A stretch of 64,000 bases of DNA from Pectobacterium polaris. Lineage in GTDB: Bacteria > Pseudomonadota > Gammaproteobacteria > Enterobacterales > Enterobacteriaceae. Shown piece by piece: positions 9,009 through 17,749 of the stretch; position 1 is the first letter of the stretch, and each line of letters starts with the position of its first letter. The DNA lies in assembly GCF_002307355.1 (NCBI RefSeq), contig NZ_CP017481.1, positions 1,736,001-1,800,000 on the forward strand. The letters are read 5' to 3'. The notes beneath the pieces are model-generated. The model searched no databases. It was not told the origin of the DNA and was given only the letters and a program-made list of their open reading frames with translations. A program made the position numbers and the translations under genes.

Positions 9009-9452
9009 ATGTCAGAGCTAACACAGCGACAACGCTGGATGTCGATTCTCGCTCACAGCGATCCTGCCGCGCTGGAAGCGCACTGGGACACGCTGCATTT
9101 TCCAACGGACTACCAGCTCTTACGCCCGACGCAGATCGGTTTGATCCAGCTGCAAGGGAGAATGGAGGTCGATGGGCCGCGCTTTATTGTGGGTGACATG
9201 ACGGTGACGCGCGCGGCGGTGCAACTGGAAGATGGAACGTGCGGCTACAGCTATATAGCGGGCAGAAACAAGCCGCATGCCGAGCTGTGCGCCTGGATCG
9301 ATGCACTCCTGCAAACCCGATCCTATTTCCATGAAATATGGGAGCGCATCATCACACCGTTAGCAGACCAGCAGCGTGCGCGTCGTGAACAGCAACAGCA
9401 TGACGTCGCGGCCAGCCGAGTGAATTTCTTTACTTTGGTCAGGGGGGAATGA
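9009..9452 (+). CDS. phnG: C-P lyase subunit PhnG
   Basis: A small core subunit of the carbon-phosphorus lyase complex (PhnG2H2I2J2). With PhnH, PhnI and PhnL it helps swap the adenine of ATP for a phosphonate, giving ribose-1-phosphonate-5-triphosphate. The protein is 147 residues, the usual size. It begins R-Q-R-W-M-S-I-L-A-H-S and has the family's G-D-M-T-V-T-R-A-A-V-Q-L segment near 60-71. The ATG immediately follows the dehydrogenase stop with no spacer, so the lyase genes are co-transcribed with the biosynthetic-type genes. Confidence 0.9.
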   Translation: MSELTQRQRWMSILAHSDPAALEAHWDTLHFPTDYQLLRPTQIGLIQLQGRMEVDGPRFIVGDMTVTRAAVQLEDGTCGYSYIAGRNKPHAELCAWIDALLQTRSYFHEIWERIITPLADQQRARREQQQHDVAASRVNFFTLVRGE

Positions 9453-9458
9453 TTTGTC

Positions 9459-10040
9459 ATGACAACGATGACGGGCTTCGCCCACCCCGTATTTGGCACA
9501 CAGCTCTGCTTTCGCAAAATCGTGAAGGCCATGAGCGAGCCGGGTTCTCTGGTCACGGTTCCGAATGTTTCCGGTCTGGAATCGATGTCGTCCGCCACGG
9601 CGGCCACGCTGCTTACGCTGACCAGCCACACCACGCCGCTGTTTATCGATCCCAAAATCGGTAACCCGCTGCTGCTGCGCACGCTTTGCCTGCATACGAA
9701 CGTGCCGATCGCCACGACGCTCGACGATGCTGACTTTGTGCTGCTGAGCGGAAACCGTTTTTCTTATGACCTGATGGCGCTCTCCTGCGGCAGCGAAGTC
9801 GAACCAGAAAAATCCACCACCGTTATTGTCGAAGTGGAAGGGATGCATGACGGGCCTTGCCTGAAACTGACCGGGCCGGGTATCAAGACACATCGCATTA
9901 TCTCCCCCCGTCTGCCCGTTAGCGTCAGGGACTACCTGTGCAACCGCCCCCATGCCTTCCCGACAGGACTGGATTTTCTCTTTACGTCTGGGAAAAAGCT
10001 CTTTGCGATCCCCAGAAGTACCCACGTGGAGGAATGCTAA
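9459..10040 (+). CDS. phnH: C-P lyase subunit PhnH
   Basis: A 193-residue PhnH, the core-complex subunit distantly related to PLP enzymes but lacking the cofactor Lys. It is typical in length and carries the family's early G-F-A-H-P-V-F-G-T-Q-L-C-F-R stretch, the central T-L-L-T-L and D-A-D-F-V-L-L-S segments, and the G-P-G-I motif near 140. It starts 6 nt after phnG. Its TAA shares one base with the ATG of phnI, typical of tight operon coupling. Confidence 0.92.
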   Translation: MTTMTGFAHPVFGTQLCFRKIVKAMSEPGSLVTVPNVSGLESMSSATAATLLTLTSHTTPLFIDPKIGNPLLLRTLCLHTNVPIATTLDDADFVLLSGNRFSYDLMALSCGSEVEPEKSTTVIVEVEGMHDGPCLKLTGPGIKTHRIISPRLPVSVRDYLCNRPHAFPTGLDFLFTSGKKLFAIPRSTHVEEC

Positions 10041-11143
10041 TGTACGTTGCCGTCAAAGGTGGGGAAAAGGCCATTGAGGCCGCCCACCAGCTACAAGCCT
10101 GCCGCCGCCGCGGGTGCACGGATGTACCAGAATTAGACTGTTCACAAATAGAACAGCAGCTTAATTTAGCCGTCGATCGCGTCATGACCGAAGGCAATAT
10201 TTACGACCGCCAACTCGCTGCGCTCGCCATTAAACAGGCCAGCGGCGATCTGGTGGAGAGTATCTTTCTCTTACGAGCCTACCGTTCCACGCTGCCACGC
10301 TGGGGAATTAGTCAGCCGCTTAATACGCCGGATATGCGTCTTGAACGCCGTGTGTCGGCCATTTTCAAAGATTTACCGGGCGGGCAGCTACTCGGCCCGA
10401 CCTATGACTATACCCATCGCCTGCTGGATTTCTCTCTGCTGGCCAACGGTGAGGATCCTGTCGCACCGCAGCCTGACGCCGTTGATGAGGATGACGCGAT
10501 GCGTGAACACATTCCTCACGCGTTTCAGTTCCTTTCGCAGCAGGGCTTCGCGCCTGAACGAGACAGGAGTGACGATCGCGATCCGCCAGATATCACGATG
10601 GATCCACCGAGCTACCCCGGCACGCGGGCATCGCGTCTCCAGCAGCTGTTTCGCGGTGACGAGGGGTTTCTTCTCTCGCTTGGGTATTCAACCCAGCGCG
10701 GCTATGGCCGCAACCATCCGTTTGTCGGAGAGATCCGCACGGGCTATATCACGGTGAGCATCGTCGCCGAAGAGGTCGGCTTTGCCATCGATATTGGTGA
10801 GATCTTGCTGACCGAATGCGAAACCGTGAACGGCTTTGTGAAACCCGATAATGACGCGCCGCACTTTACCCGTGGCTATGGGCTGGCATTTGGCCGCTCG
10901 GAGCGCAAGGCTATCACGGTGGCGTTAGCCGATCGCGCCCTTCAGGCCGCCGATTATCAAGAGGAAATTCGCGGCCCGGCTCAGGATGAGGAATTTGTTC
11001 TTTCTCATGCTGACAATGTGGAGGCGGCGGGGTTTGTCTCGCATCTCAAATTGCCGCATTACGTCGATTTCCAGTCAGAGCTGGAGCTATTAAAACGACT
11101 ACGTGAGGAATACCTCGCGTCTGTGCCAAGGAGTAACGCGTAA
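10040..11143 (+). CDS. phnI: C-P lyase subunit PhnI
   Basis: The largest core subunit (367 residues). By itself PhnI has nucleosidase activity, and in the complex it catalyses phosphonate ribosylation from ATP. I place the start at the ATG at 10040 (MYVAVKGGEKAI, the family's conserved beginning) with a GGAGGA ribosome site just upstream; the longer frame from 9938 lies inside phnH. Visible family features include D-R-Q-L-A-A-L-A-I-K-Q-A near 57, F-L-L-R-A-Y-R-S-T-L near 75 and the L-G-Y-S-T-Q-R-G-Y-G-R segment in the second half. It ends overlapping phnJ. Confidence 0.93.
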   Translation: MYVAVKGGEKAIEAAHQLQACRRRGCTDVPELDCSQIEQQLNLAVDRVMTEGNIYDRQLAALAIKQASGDLVESIFLLRAYRSTLPRWGISQPLNTPDMRLERRVSAIFKDLPGGQLLGPTYDYTHRLLDFSLLANGEDPVAPQPDAVDEDDAMREHIPHAFQFLSQQGFAPERDRSDDRDPPDITMDPPSYPGTRASRLQQLFRGDEGFLLSLGYSTQRGYGRNHPFVGEIRTGYITVSIVAEEVGFAIDIGEILLTECETVNGFVKPDNDAPHFTRGYGLAFGRSERKAITVALADRALQAADYQEEIRGPAQDEEFVLSHADNVEAAGFVSHLKLPHYVDFQSELELLKRLREEYLASVPRSNA

Positions 11144-12048
11144 TGGGCCAGACAACGATCTTCCGCCAGAAAGACAGCCAGCCAGAAACGGAATGTAGCG
11201 GTTCAGATACGGAATACAACTATGCCTATCTGGATGAAAGCACGAAGGGCATGATACGACGTGCGATCCTGAAAGCGATCGCCATCCCTGGGCATCAGGT
11301 GCCGTTTGGCAGCCGGGAAATGCCCATGCCTTACGGCTGGGGCACCGGCGGCATTCAAATTACCGCCAGCATTATTGGGCCGGATGATACGCTCAAAGTG
11401 ATCGATCAGGGATCCGACGATACGACCAATGCAGTGTCGATCCGCGCCTTTTTCCGCAAGGTGGCACAGGTATCAACCACGGAAAAAACCAGTGAAGCGA
11501 CGCTGATCCAAACGCGACACCGCATTCCTGAAACGCCGCTTAAAGAGGATCAGATCCTGATCTTTCAGGTGCCGATCCCTGAGCCGCTGCGCTTTATTGA
11601 ACCGCGCGAAACCGAGACGTGCAAAATGCATGCGCTGGAAGAATACGGCGTGATGCAGGTGAAGCTCTATGAGGATATCGCGCGTTTTGGGCACATCGCC
11701 ACGACTTACGCCTATCCGGTGAAGGTGAATCATCGCTACGTGATGGATCCGTCCCCCATCCCGAAATTCGACAACCCGAAGATGGACATGATGCCTGCGC
11801 TGCAACTCTTTGGTGCCGGGCGTGAGAAGCGGGTCTATGCCGTTCCGCCCTATACCTCGGTAGAAAGCCTCGATTTCGACGATCACCCTTTCACAATACA
11901 ACAGTGGGACAAGCCGTGTGAGCTGTGTGGCGCGCGAGACAGCTTCCTTGATGAAGTGGTGATGGACGATGACGGCACACGTATGTTCGTCTGCTCCGAT
12001 ACCGACTATTGCCAGCAGCGCCAAAGCCAGGGAGGAGAACCGTCATGA
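11143..12048 (+). CDS. phnJ: C-P lyase catalytic subunit PhnJ (radical SAM)
   Basis: PhnJ cleaves the C-P bond of ribose-1-phosphonate-5-phosphate by radical S-adenosylmethionine chemistry, releasing the alkane and a ribose cyclic phosphate. The 301-residue protein has the diagnostic C-terminal Cys set C259-x2-C262-x21-C284-x5-C290, which holds the 4Fe-4S cluster and the thiyl-radical Cys. The N-terminal Y-A-Y-L-D-E-S-T-K-R-M-like segment is present as Y-L-D-E-S-T-K-G-M. The start shares a base with the phnI stop. With all four Cys intact, the lyase is expected to be active. Confidence 0.95.
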   Translation: MGQTTIFRQKDSQPETECSGSDTEYNYAYLDESTKGMIRRAILKAIAIPGHQVPFGSREMPMPYGWGTGGIQITASIIGPDDTLKVIDQGSDDTTNAVSIRAFFRKVAQVSTTEKTSEATLIQTRHRIPETPLKEDQILIFQVPIPEPLRFIEPRETETCKMHALEEYGVMQVKLYEDIARFGHIATTYAYPVKVNHRYVMDPSPIPKFDNPKMDMMPALQLFGAGREKRVYAVPPYTSVESLDFDDHPFTIQQWDKPCELCGARDSFLDEVVMDDDGTRMFVCSDTDYCQQRQSQGGEPS

Positions 12049-12833
12049 CGACAGAACATCACGCATCCGACAGCCCACTGCTCGATGTGCGACACCTCAC
12101 GCACCTGTATGCGCCGGAAAAAGGCTTCCGCGACGTGTCGTTTCAGCTGTGGCCGGGGGAAGTTTTGGGGATTGTCGGCGAATCGGGTTCAGGGAAGACC
12201 ACGCTGTTGAACGCGATCTCTGCACGGTTGGCACCGCAGGAAGGTGAAGTTATCTACCGCAACGCCGAGCAGCAGGCGCTCTCGATCTATGACATCAGCG
12301 AACGGCAGCGGCGCGCGCTGGTGCGTACCGAGTGGGGGATTGTCTGGCAGCATCCGCTGGCGGGATTACGCCCCACGGTGTCTGCGGGCGGCAATATCGG
12401 CGAGCGGCTCATGGCTATCGGCAATCGGCACTATGGCGACATCCGCAGCAAGGCGGCGCAGTGGATGGAAAACGTCGAGCTGCCCGAAAACCGTCTGGAC
12501 GATTTGCCGACCACGTTTTCCGGCGGGATGCAGCAACGCCTCCAGATCGCACGCAATTTGGTGACGGCACCGCGGCTGATCTTTATGGATGAACCCACTG
12601 GCGGGTTAGATGTATCGGTGCAGGCGCGGCTGCTCGATCTGCTCAGAACGCTGGTTGTAGAGATGCAGCTTTCTGTCGTCATCGTGACGCACGATCTCGG
12701 CGTCGCCCGCCTGTTGTCGCACCGTCTGCTGGTGATGCAGCGTGGGCGAGTTGTCGAGCAGGGACTGACGGACAGGGTGCTGGACGATCCGAGCCACCCT
12801 TACACCCAGTTGCTCGTTTCTTCCATTCTGTAA
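12045..12833 (+). CDS. phnK: C-P lyase ABC-type ATPase PhnK
   Basis: A 262-residue ABC ATPase without membrane partners that docks on the PhnGHIJ core. Walker A is G-E-S-G-S-G-K-T-T, the signature is F-S-G-G-M-Q-Q-R-L-Q-I-A and Walker B is L-I-F-M-D-E-P-T-G-G-L-D. I use the ATG at 12045, which overlaps the phnJ stop (ATGA) and has GGAGGAG ahead of it, rather than an earlier in-frame start inside phnJ. It resembles oligopeptide-transporter ATPases, but the position fixes the assignment. Confidence 0.93.
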   Translation: MTTEHHASDSPLLDVRHLTHLYAPEKGFRDVSFQLWPGEVLGIVGESGSGKTTLLNAISARLAPQEGEVIYRNAEQQALSIYDISERQRRALVRTEWGIVWQHPLAGLRPTVSAGGNIGERLMAIGNRHYGDIRSKAAQWMENVELPENRLDDLPTTFSGGMQQRLQIARNLVTAPRLIFMDEPTGGLDVSVQARLLDLLRTLVVEMQLSVVIVTHDLGVARLLSHRLLVMQRGRVVEQGLTDRVLDDPSHPYTQLLVSSIL

Positions 12834-12854
12834 ATCCAGACAAAAGGACGCTTG

Positions 12855-13601
12855 ATGGATACGCAATTACGCATCGAGAACGTTGATAAAACGTTCGTGT
12901 TATATAACCAGCAGGGTACAAAATTGCCGGTTTTCCAAGACGTTAGCCTGTCCGTAAAAGGCGGTGAGTGTGTGGCGCTGCACGGGCATTCAGGAAGTGG
13001 AAAATCCACGCTGCTGCGTTCCCTGTACGGCAACTATCAGCCTGACGGCGGCCACATTTGGGTACGTCATCGCGAACGTTGGGTCGATATCGTCAACGCG
13101 GACGCCCGCCATGTGCTGGAAATCCGCCGTGAAACCGTGGGCTGGGTCAGCCAGTTTCTGCGCGTTATCCCGCGCATTAGCACGCTGAACGTGGTCATCC
13201 AGCCGTTGCTGGAACGCGGCATGTCTCGTCAGGAAAGCGAGATTCGCGCCGGTGAGCTGCTGACGCATCTGAACGTCCCTGAACGGCTTTGGTCGCTCGC
13301 GCCCGCCACCTTTTCCGGTGGTGAACAGCAGCGCATCAACATTGCTCGCGGGTTTATTGGCGATTACCCGATCCTGCTGTTAGACGAACCGACAGCCTCG
13401 CTGGATGCTAAAAACCGACTGGCTGTCACACAGCTCATTAACAATGCGAAAGACAAAGGGTGTGCCATCGTCGGCATCTTTCACGATGACGAAGTGCGTC
13501 AGGAGGTGGCCGATCGCCTTTACACGATGTCAGTGAACGCCATGTCGATGAACACGCTGCCGATCGCTTCCAACGCTCAGGAGACCGCAAATGATCATTA
13601 A
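12855..13601 (+). CDS. phnL: C-P lyase ABC-type ATPase PhnL
   Basis: The second ABC ATPase of the lyase system (248 residues), required with PhnGHI for ribosylation of the phosphonate. Walker A is G-H-S-G-S-G-K-S-T, the signature [12 protein letters not shown] and Walker [13 protein letters not shown]. The ATG at 12855 is preferred over the TTG one codon earlier. The 3' end overlaps phnM by 11 bp, so the two are translationally coupled. Confidence 0.92.
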   Translation: MDTQLRIENVDKTFVLYNQQGTKLPVFQDVSLSVKGGECVALHGHSGSGKSTLLRSLYGNYQPDGGHIWVRHRERWVDIVNADARHVLEIRRETVGWVSQFLRVIPRISTLNVVIQPLLERGMSRQESEIRAGELLTHLNVPERLWSLAPATFSGGEQQRINIARGFIGDYPILLLDEPTASLDAKNRLAVTQLINNAKDKGCAIVGIFHDDEVRQEVADRLYTMSVNAMSMNTLPIASNAQETANDH

Positions 13602-14727
13602 TAACGTCAATATGGTGCTCTCACGGGAAATCATTCATGGCTCACTGGAAGTGCGCAACGGCGTGATTCACCACATCAGCGACAGGCCCAGCCGTCATCC
13701 CGGTGCGCTGGATGGCGAACAGGCCTGGCTCCTGCCGGGGCTTGTCGAGCTACATACGGATAACCTCGATAAGTGTTTCACGCCGCGCCCCGGCGTTAAC
13801 TGGCCTGCTGAAGCGGCGATGCGCAATCACGATGCGTTGATTATCGCCAGCGGGATCACCACCGTGCTGGATGCCGTCGCGGTGGGAGATGTTCGCGATG
13901 GCGGGCATCGGCTTGAGAACCTGCGGCGCATGACGGATGCGGTATTGCACAGCCAGCAGCACGGCACCAATCGGGCGGATCACCATTTGCACCTGCGCTG
14001 CGAACTGCCACATCAGGATACGTTCCCCCTTTTTGAGCAACTGGCGGATATTTCGCTGGTCGCGCTCGCGTCATTGATGGATCACTCTCCGGGGCAGCGG
14101 CAATTTTCCTCTCAGGAGAAATATCATCAGTATTACAAAGGCAAGTATCACCTGAATGATGAACAGATGGCCGCGTTTGAGGAGGAGCAACTGGCGGGTT
14201 CACGCCGCTGGTCGCAGCCTAACCGCGAGGCGATTGTCCGTCTTTGTCACGACAGAGGAATCACGCTGGCCAGCCATGACGATGCGACGCCGGAACATAT
14301 CAGCGAAGCCCATCAGCATCGTGTCGCTATTGCCGAATTCCCAACTACTGAGATCGCAGCGCAGCAGGCAAATGGCGTTGGCATGAACGTGCTCATGGGC
14401 GCACCGAATGTCATCTGCGGCGGTTCGCATTCCGGCAATGTATCGGCACATAATCTGGCGACGCTTGGCGTGCTTCACATTTTATCTTCGGACTATTATC
14501 CGGCCAGCCTGCTGGAGGCGGCGTTCATGATCGCAGAGGATGCGCGCAATGATTACGACTTGCCGCGCGCGATGGCGCTGGTTAGCCGCAACCCCGCTCA
14601 GGCGCTGCAATTTGACGATCGTGGCTGCATTGAAGAAGGACGACGAGCCGACCTGCTGCTCGTCAAACGGCACGCTCCGCAAATGAAGCTGCTGCGCGTG
14701 TGGCGTCAGGGCGTCCGGGTATTCTGA
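13591..14727 (+). CDS. phnM: Ribose-1-phosphonate 5-triphosphate diphosphatase PhnM
   Basis: An amidohydrolase-family enzyme (378 residues) that removes pyrophosphate from alpha-D-ribose-1-phosphonate-5-triphosphate to give the substrate of PhnJ. Family signs: [14 protein letters not shown] near 50 (metal ligands), the H-D-D-A-T-P-E-H segment near 230 and the late [12 protein letters not shown] stretch. A-D-L-L-L-V near the end is typical of amidohydrolases. phnN starts 2 nt after its stop. Confidence 0.94.
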   Translation: MIINNVNMVLSREIIHGSLEVRNGVIHHISDRPSRHPGALDGEQAWLLPGLVELHTDNLDKCFTPRPGVNWPAEAAMRNHDALIIASGITTVLDAVAVGDVRDGGHRLENLRRMTDAVLHSQQHGTNRADHHLHLRCELPHQDTFPLFEQLADISLVALASLMDHSPGQRQFSSQEKYHQYYKGKYHLNDEQMAAFEEEQLAGSRRWSQPNREAIVRLCHDRGITLASHDDATPEHISEAHQHRVAIAEFPTTEIAAQQANGVGMNVLMGAPNVICGGSHSGNVSAHNLATLGVLHILSSDYYPASLLEAAFMIAEDARNDYDLPRAMALVSRNPAQALQFDDRGCIEEGRRADLLLVKRHAPQMKLLRVWRQGVRVF

Positions 14728-14729
14728 TC

Positions 14730-15299
14730 ATGACGAAACTCATCTACCTCATGGGCCCTTCCGGCGCAGGCAAAGACAGCCTGCTGCGGGCGATTCGTCA
14801 GCTGTCGCTGCCACGCCTGCTGGTGGCGCACCGGTACATTACTCGTCCCGCTGAAATACAAGGAGAGAACCACATTGCGCTGACCCCGGAGGAGTTCACG
14901 AACCGCCAGCAGCTTGGCCTCTTCGCGCTCCATTGGCAGGCGCATCAGTGCCATTATGGCATCGGGATAGAGATTGATGACTGGCTACAGCGGGGGAATG
15001 ACGTCATCGTGAATGGCTCGCGGGCTTACCTGACTCAGGCGCGTGAACGTTATGGCAACACGCTGTTTCCGATATGCCTGACCGTCTCTGCATCGGCACT
15101 GCGAGAGCGGCTACGCGCCAGAGGGCGGGAGAGCGAACAGCAAATTGCCACGCGTTTGCAGCGTGCCGAAGAAGAGCAAAGCCGCTTGGCAAACGACTGT
15201 GTTTTACTGAATAACGACGGCGATCTGCAACGTACCTTATCTACCTTTCGGTCGCTGCTGCCGTTCGATAGCGCCTGTGCGACACACAGCGAACAATAG
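14730..15299 (+). CDS. phnN: Ribose 1,5-bisphosphate phosphokinase PhnN
   Basis: A 189-residue guanylate-kinase-like enzyme that phosphorylates ribose 1,5-bisphosphate to PRPP, returning the ribose of the lyase pathway to nucleotide metabolism. The P-loop is G-P-S-G-A-G-K-D-S near residues 8-16; the R-Y-I-T-R-P-A and G-I-G-I-E-I-D-D segments match the family. The ATG at 14730 is chosen; an earlier GTG would read back into phnM. Confidence 0.92.
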   Translation: MTKLIYLMGPSGAGKDSLLRAIRQLSLPRLLVAHRYITRPAEIQGENHIALTPEEFTNRQQLGLFALHWQAHQCHYGIGIEIDDWLQRGNDVIVNGSRAYLTQARERYGNTLFPICLTVSASALRERLRARGRESEQQIATRLQRAEEEQSRLANDCVLLNNDGDLQRTLSTFRSLLPFDSACATHSEQ

Positions 15300-15304
15300 G
15301 CCGA

Positions 15305-16123
15305 GTGGCAAACGCACCGGAGAGCAGGGGAAAACCGATGGCAGCAAATATGGCAGCAAATAGTGACGGGAGCGTTTTTCACTTTCTGGGAACCGGCGGC
15401 GCACAGCAGGTTCCCGCCTTTGGCTGTGAATGTGAGGTTTGCCAGCAGGCACAGCGCGATGAAAAAAAACGGCGTCGTGCCTGCTGTGCGGCAATCACAA
15501 CACAAGATCGGATCATCCTGATTGATGCCGGATTACCTGAGCTAGCGCCGTATCTGCTTCCCTATCCGACTCGGCATATTCTGCTGACCCACTATCATAT
15601 GGATCACGTTCAGGGATTATTTCCCCTGCGCTGGGGTTACGGCGATCCCATTCCGGTCTTTGGGCCGCCGGATGAAGCGGGCTGCGACGATCTCTTTAAG
15701 CACCCAGGGATTCTGCATTTTCAGCCGCCTCTGGTGCCTTTCCAGCCCTTCGAACTGGATGGCATAAGCATCACGCCGGTTCCCTTAATCCACTCCAAAT
15801 TAACCTACGGTTACCTCATCCAGACGCCGACGCATACGCTGGCCTACCTGACCGACACCATCGGCTTACCGCCTGAAACCGCCCAGTTTCTCTCCGCGTA
15901 CACGCTGGACTATGCGGTGGTCGATTGCAGCCACCCTCCCCAGACGACGCCACCGCGCAACCACAATGACATCACCCGTGCGCTGGAAATCTTCACCCAA
16001 CTGAACCCCAAACAACTGTACCTGACCCACATCGGCCACGAACTGGATCGCTGGCTCCAAACGCAAACGCTGCTACCTGAGAACGTCCATGCGGCGTATG
16101 ACGGGCTGGTGTTGGGGCTGTAG
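15305..16123 (+). CDS. phnP: Phosphoribosyl 1,2-cyclic phosphate phosphodiesterase PhnP
   Basis: A metallo-beta-lactamase-fold phosphodiesterase (272 residues from the GTG at 15305; ATGs at 15338 and 15350 are alternatives and the conserved region begins soon after). It opens the 1,2-cyclic ribose phosphate released by PhnJ. The metal site is T-H-Y-H-M-D-H; the extra structural zinc site of PhnP is shown by G-C-E-C-E-V-C near the N-terminus, and T-H-I-G-H-E lies near the end. It is the last gene of the operon. phnO is absent here, as are phnF and phnCDE. Confidence 0.92.
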   Translation: MANAPESRGKPMAANMAANSDGSVFHFLGTGGAQQVPAFGCECEVCQQAQRDEKKRRRACCAAITTQDRIILIDAGLPELAPYLLPYPTRHILLTHYHMDHVQGLFPLRWGYGDPIPVFGPPDEAGCDDLFKHPGILHFQPPLVPFQPFELDGISITPVPLIHSKLTYGYLIQTPTHTLAYLTDTIGLPPETAQFLSAYTLDYAVVDCSHPPQTTPPRNHNDITRALEIFTQLNPKQLYLTHIGHELDRWLQTQTLLPENVHAAYDGLVLGL

Positions 16124-16161
16124 GGATCGTCGGCGAGCGGCGAAATAACGTATTGAATGAC

Positions 16162-16425
16162 TCAGTGACCGTGAACAGTCAGTCCTACCAACCGGGTAAC
16201 AATAGGACGGACAATCAGTATGCAAACAAAAGCGGCGGGCATGGCAACCTGATAGGCATTCATCACATTCTCCATGTAATGTGGCCCCATTCCAAATTCG
16301 GCCAGAATGATGACCAGACACATCAGAAATGCCATGATGGTCGCCATATAAAGAGCAAATACGTAGGGTGAAGTGTGCTTAGGGAAGCGGAATTTCGGGG
16401 TATTTTTAGTAACAGCATTAGTCAT
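16162..16425 (-). CDS. DUF2798 small membrane protein
   Basis: An 87-residue protein with two hydrophobic segments (about 24-44 and 58-80) separated by a short polar stretch, and a Lys/Arg-rich N-terminus, matching my recollection of the DUF2798 family. The ATG at 16425 has AGGA upstream. It is divergent from the LysR gene at 16554, which may control it. Function unknown. Confidence 0.7.
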   Translation of the reverse strand: MTNAVTKNTPKFRFPKHTSPYVFALYMATIMAFLMCLVIILAEFGMGPHYMENVMNAYQVAMPAAFVCILIVRPIVTRLVGLTVHGH

Positions 16426-16553
16426 CAAGTTATCCTGGCTAACAATGGTTAGTGAAACGGTTGCTAACCTATCAAGCTAACTAGGATGGTAGTAGAGCAG
16501 CTATGCTTTAATCATTATTAAATAAAAGTGACGAATCAAGCGTTGGGGATAAT

Positions 16554-17456
16554 ATGGATGTGTTAGGGCTGATTAGCAATTTTATCCGCGTGGTGGAGAA
16601 CGGCAGTATCGCCGCGGCGGCACGAGCTAAAGGTATGAGTCCGGCGGCGGTAAGCCAGAGCCTTTCCCGGCTTGAGACACATTTGGGCGTGCGCCTGATA
16701 TCGCGCACCACCCGTAGCATGACATTAACCGAAAACGGTAAACGTTATTTCGAGAAAGTACGTCATATTCCACATGATATCGAGCTCGCCTCGCAGGCTG
16801 CTGCGAGTGAAACCAAACTGCAAGGTCCGCTTTGCATCGCGACGACTGCCGCGTTTGGTCGGTACGTTATCGCTCCACTAATGCCTGCTTTCAAAGCGTC
16901 TTTCCCCGATATTGATATCGAACTGATTAGTACCGATCGCAACGTCAACCATCGGTTGGAAGGCGTTGACGTCAGTATCCGCATCGAGGCACAGCTGAAC
17001 GATCAACTGATTGCCAGAAAAATCGCATCAATGCCATTTATCTTCTGTGCGGCTCAGGCTTATCTGGATCGGGCGGGCACCCCTCAGACTCCCGAAGAAC
17101 TCAGCCAGCACGCCTGCCTGGTTTTCCGCTATCCCACAGATGGACGTTTTCTTCCCTGGACATTTATGGTTAATGGACAACCTGTTAACGTGAAGCTCAA
17201 CCCCAAATTCATCAGTGATGATATTGATATCATTGCAAAAATAGCAGAAAACGGAGGCGGCGTTACGCGTCTGGCAAGCTTTGTTGCCCAGCCGTTGATA
17301 GACAGTGGCCAACTCACGCCTTTGTTCTGTTCAGACCACAGTAACGGTAACCGCGTAGAGTCTTTACCGATGAATATTTATGCCTGTGTCAATGAACGTT
17401 CGGCACTGAATTCAAAGGTAAGGGCATTTATTGCGTTTTTAGAAGCTGAGATTTAA
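16554..17456 (+). CDS. LysR-family transcriptional regulator
   Basis: A 300-residue LysR protein: N-terminal winged helix (F-I-R-V-V-E-N-G-S-I-A-A-A-A-R near 10-25, S-P-A-A-V-S-Q-S-L-S-R-L-E recognition helix, then R-L-I-S-R-T-T-R-S), followed by the periplasmic-binding-protein-like effector domain. The overall look is of the large group of enterobacterial LysR regulators next to oxidoreductases or small membrane proteins (AaeR/DsdC-like type). It is divergently transcribed from the DUF2798 gene across a 128-bp spacer, the usual position for a LysR operator. The ligand is unknown. Confidence 0.88.
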   Translation: MDVLGLISNFIRVVENGSIAAAARAKGMSPAAVSQSLSRLETHLGVRLISRTTRSMTLTENGKRYFEKVRHIPHDIELASQAAASETKLQGPLCIATTAAFGRYVIAPLMPAFKASFPDIDIELISTDRNVNHRLEGVDVSIRIEAQLNDQLIARKIASMPFIFCAAQAYLDRAGTPQTPEELSQHACLVFRYPTDGRFLPWTFMVNGQPVNVKLNPKFISDDIDIIAKIAENGGGVTRLASFVAQPLIDSGQLTPLFCSDHSNGNRVESLPMNIYACVNERSALNSKVRAFIAFLEAEI

Positions 17457-17551
17457 GACGAAGACGCAGACGCAGCGCTTTTCTGCGTAAATACAGTTAA
17501 AGGTAGGCTCAGTGCTAGGCTGGTTTTTTTGAATTAGTGGCCTGTAGTGTC

Positions 17552-17580
17552 GTTATGTGTGGAGTAGTTCCACACATAAC
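17552..17580. other. Perfect 12-bp inverted repeat with a 5-nt loop
   Basis: GTTATGTGTGGA and its exact complement flank GTAGT. No T-run follows on either strand, so it is not a standard terminator. It lies between the LysR and abiEii genes, just inside the left partial copy of the tRNA-Phe trailer repeat, so it may mark an integration end or an operator. Confidence 0.5.
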
Positions 17581-17749
17581 AGGGCTAAAAATCCACATTT
17601 TGGAATAGGTTTTTCGAGATAATGGATTGAAATGATTGTGATGAATACATTGATTTAACTGACGTTTTTTATTGTTTTTTGAGATATCGTCCAGACGTCA
17701 GTTGAGATAATTAAACATCACGGCTAAATCTAGTTCCTCTGGGCCCGAA

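Noticed and set aside
11473..12024. 183-codon frame antisense to phnJ
   Set aside because: Shadow of a well-supported gene; no start context or domain.
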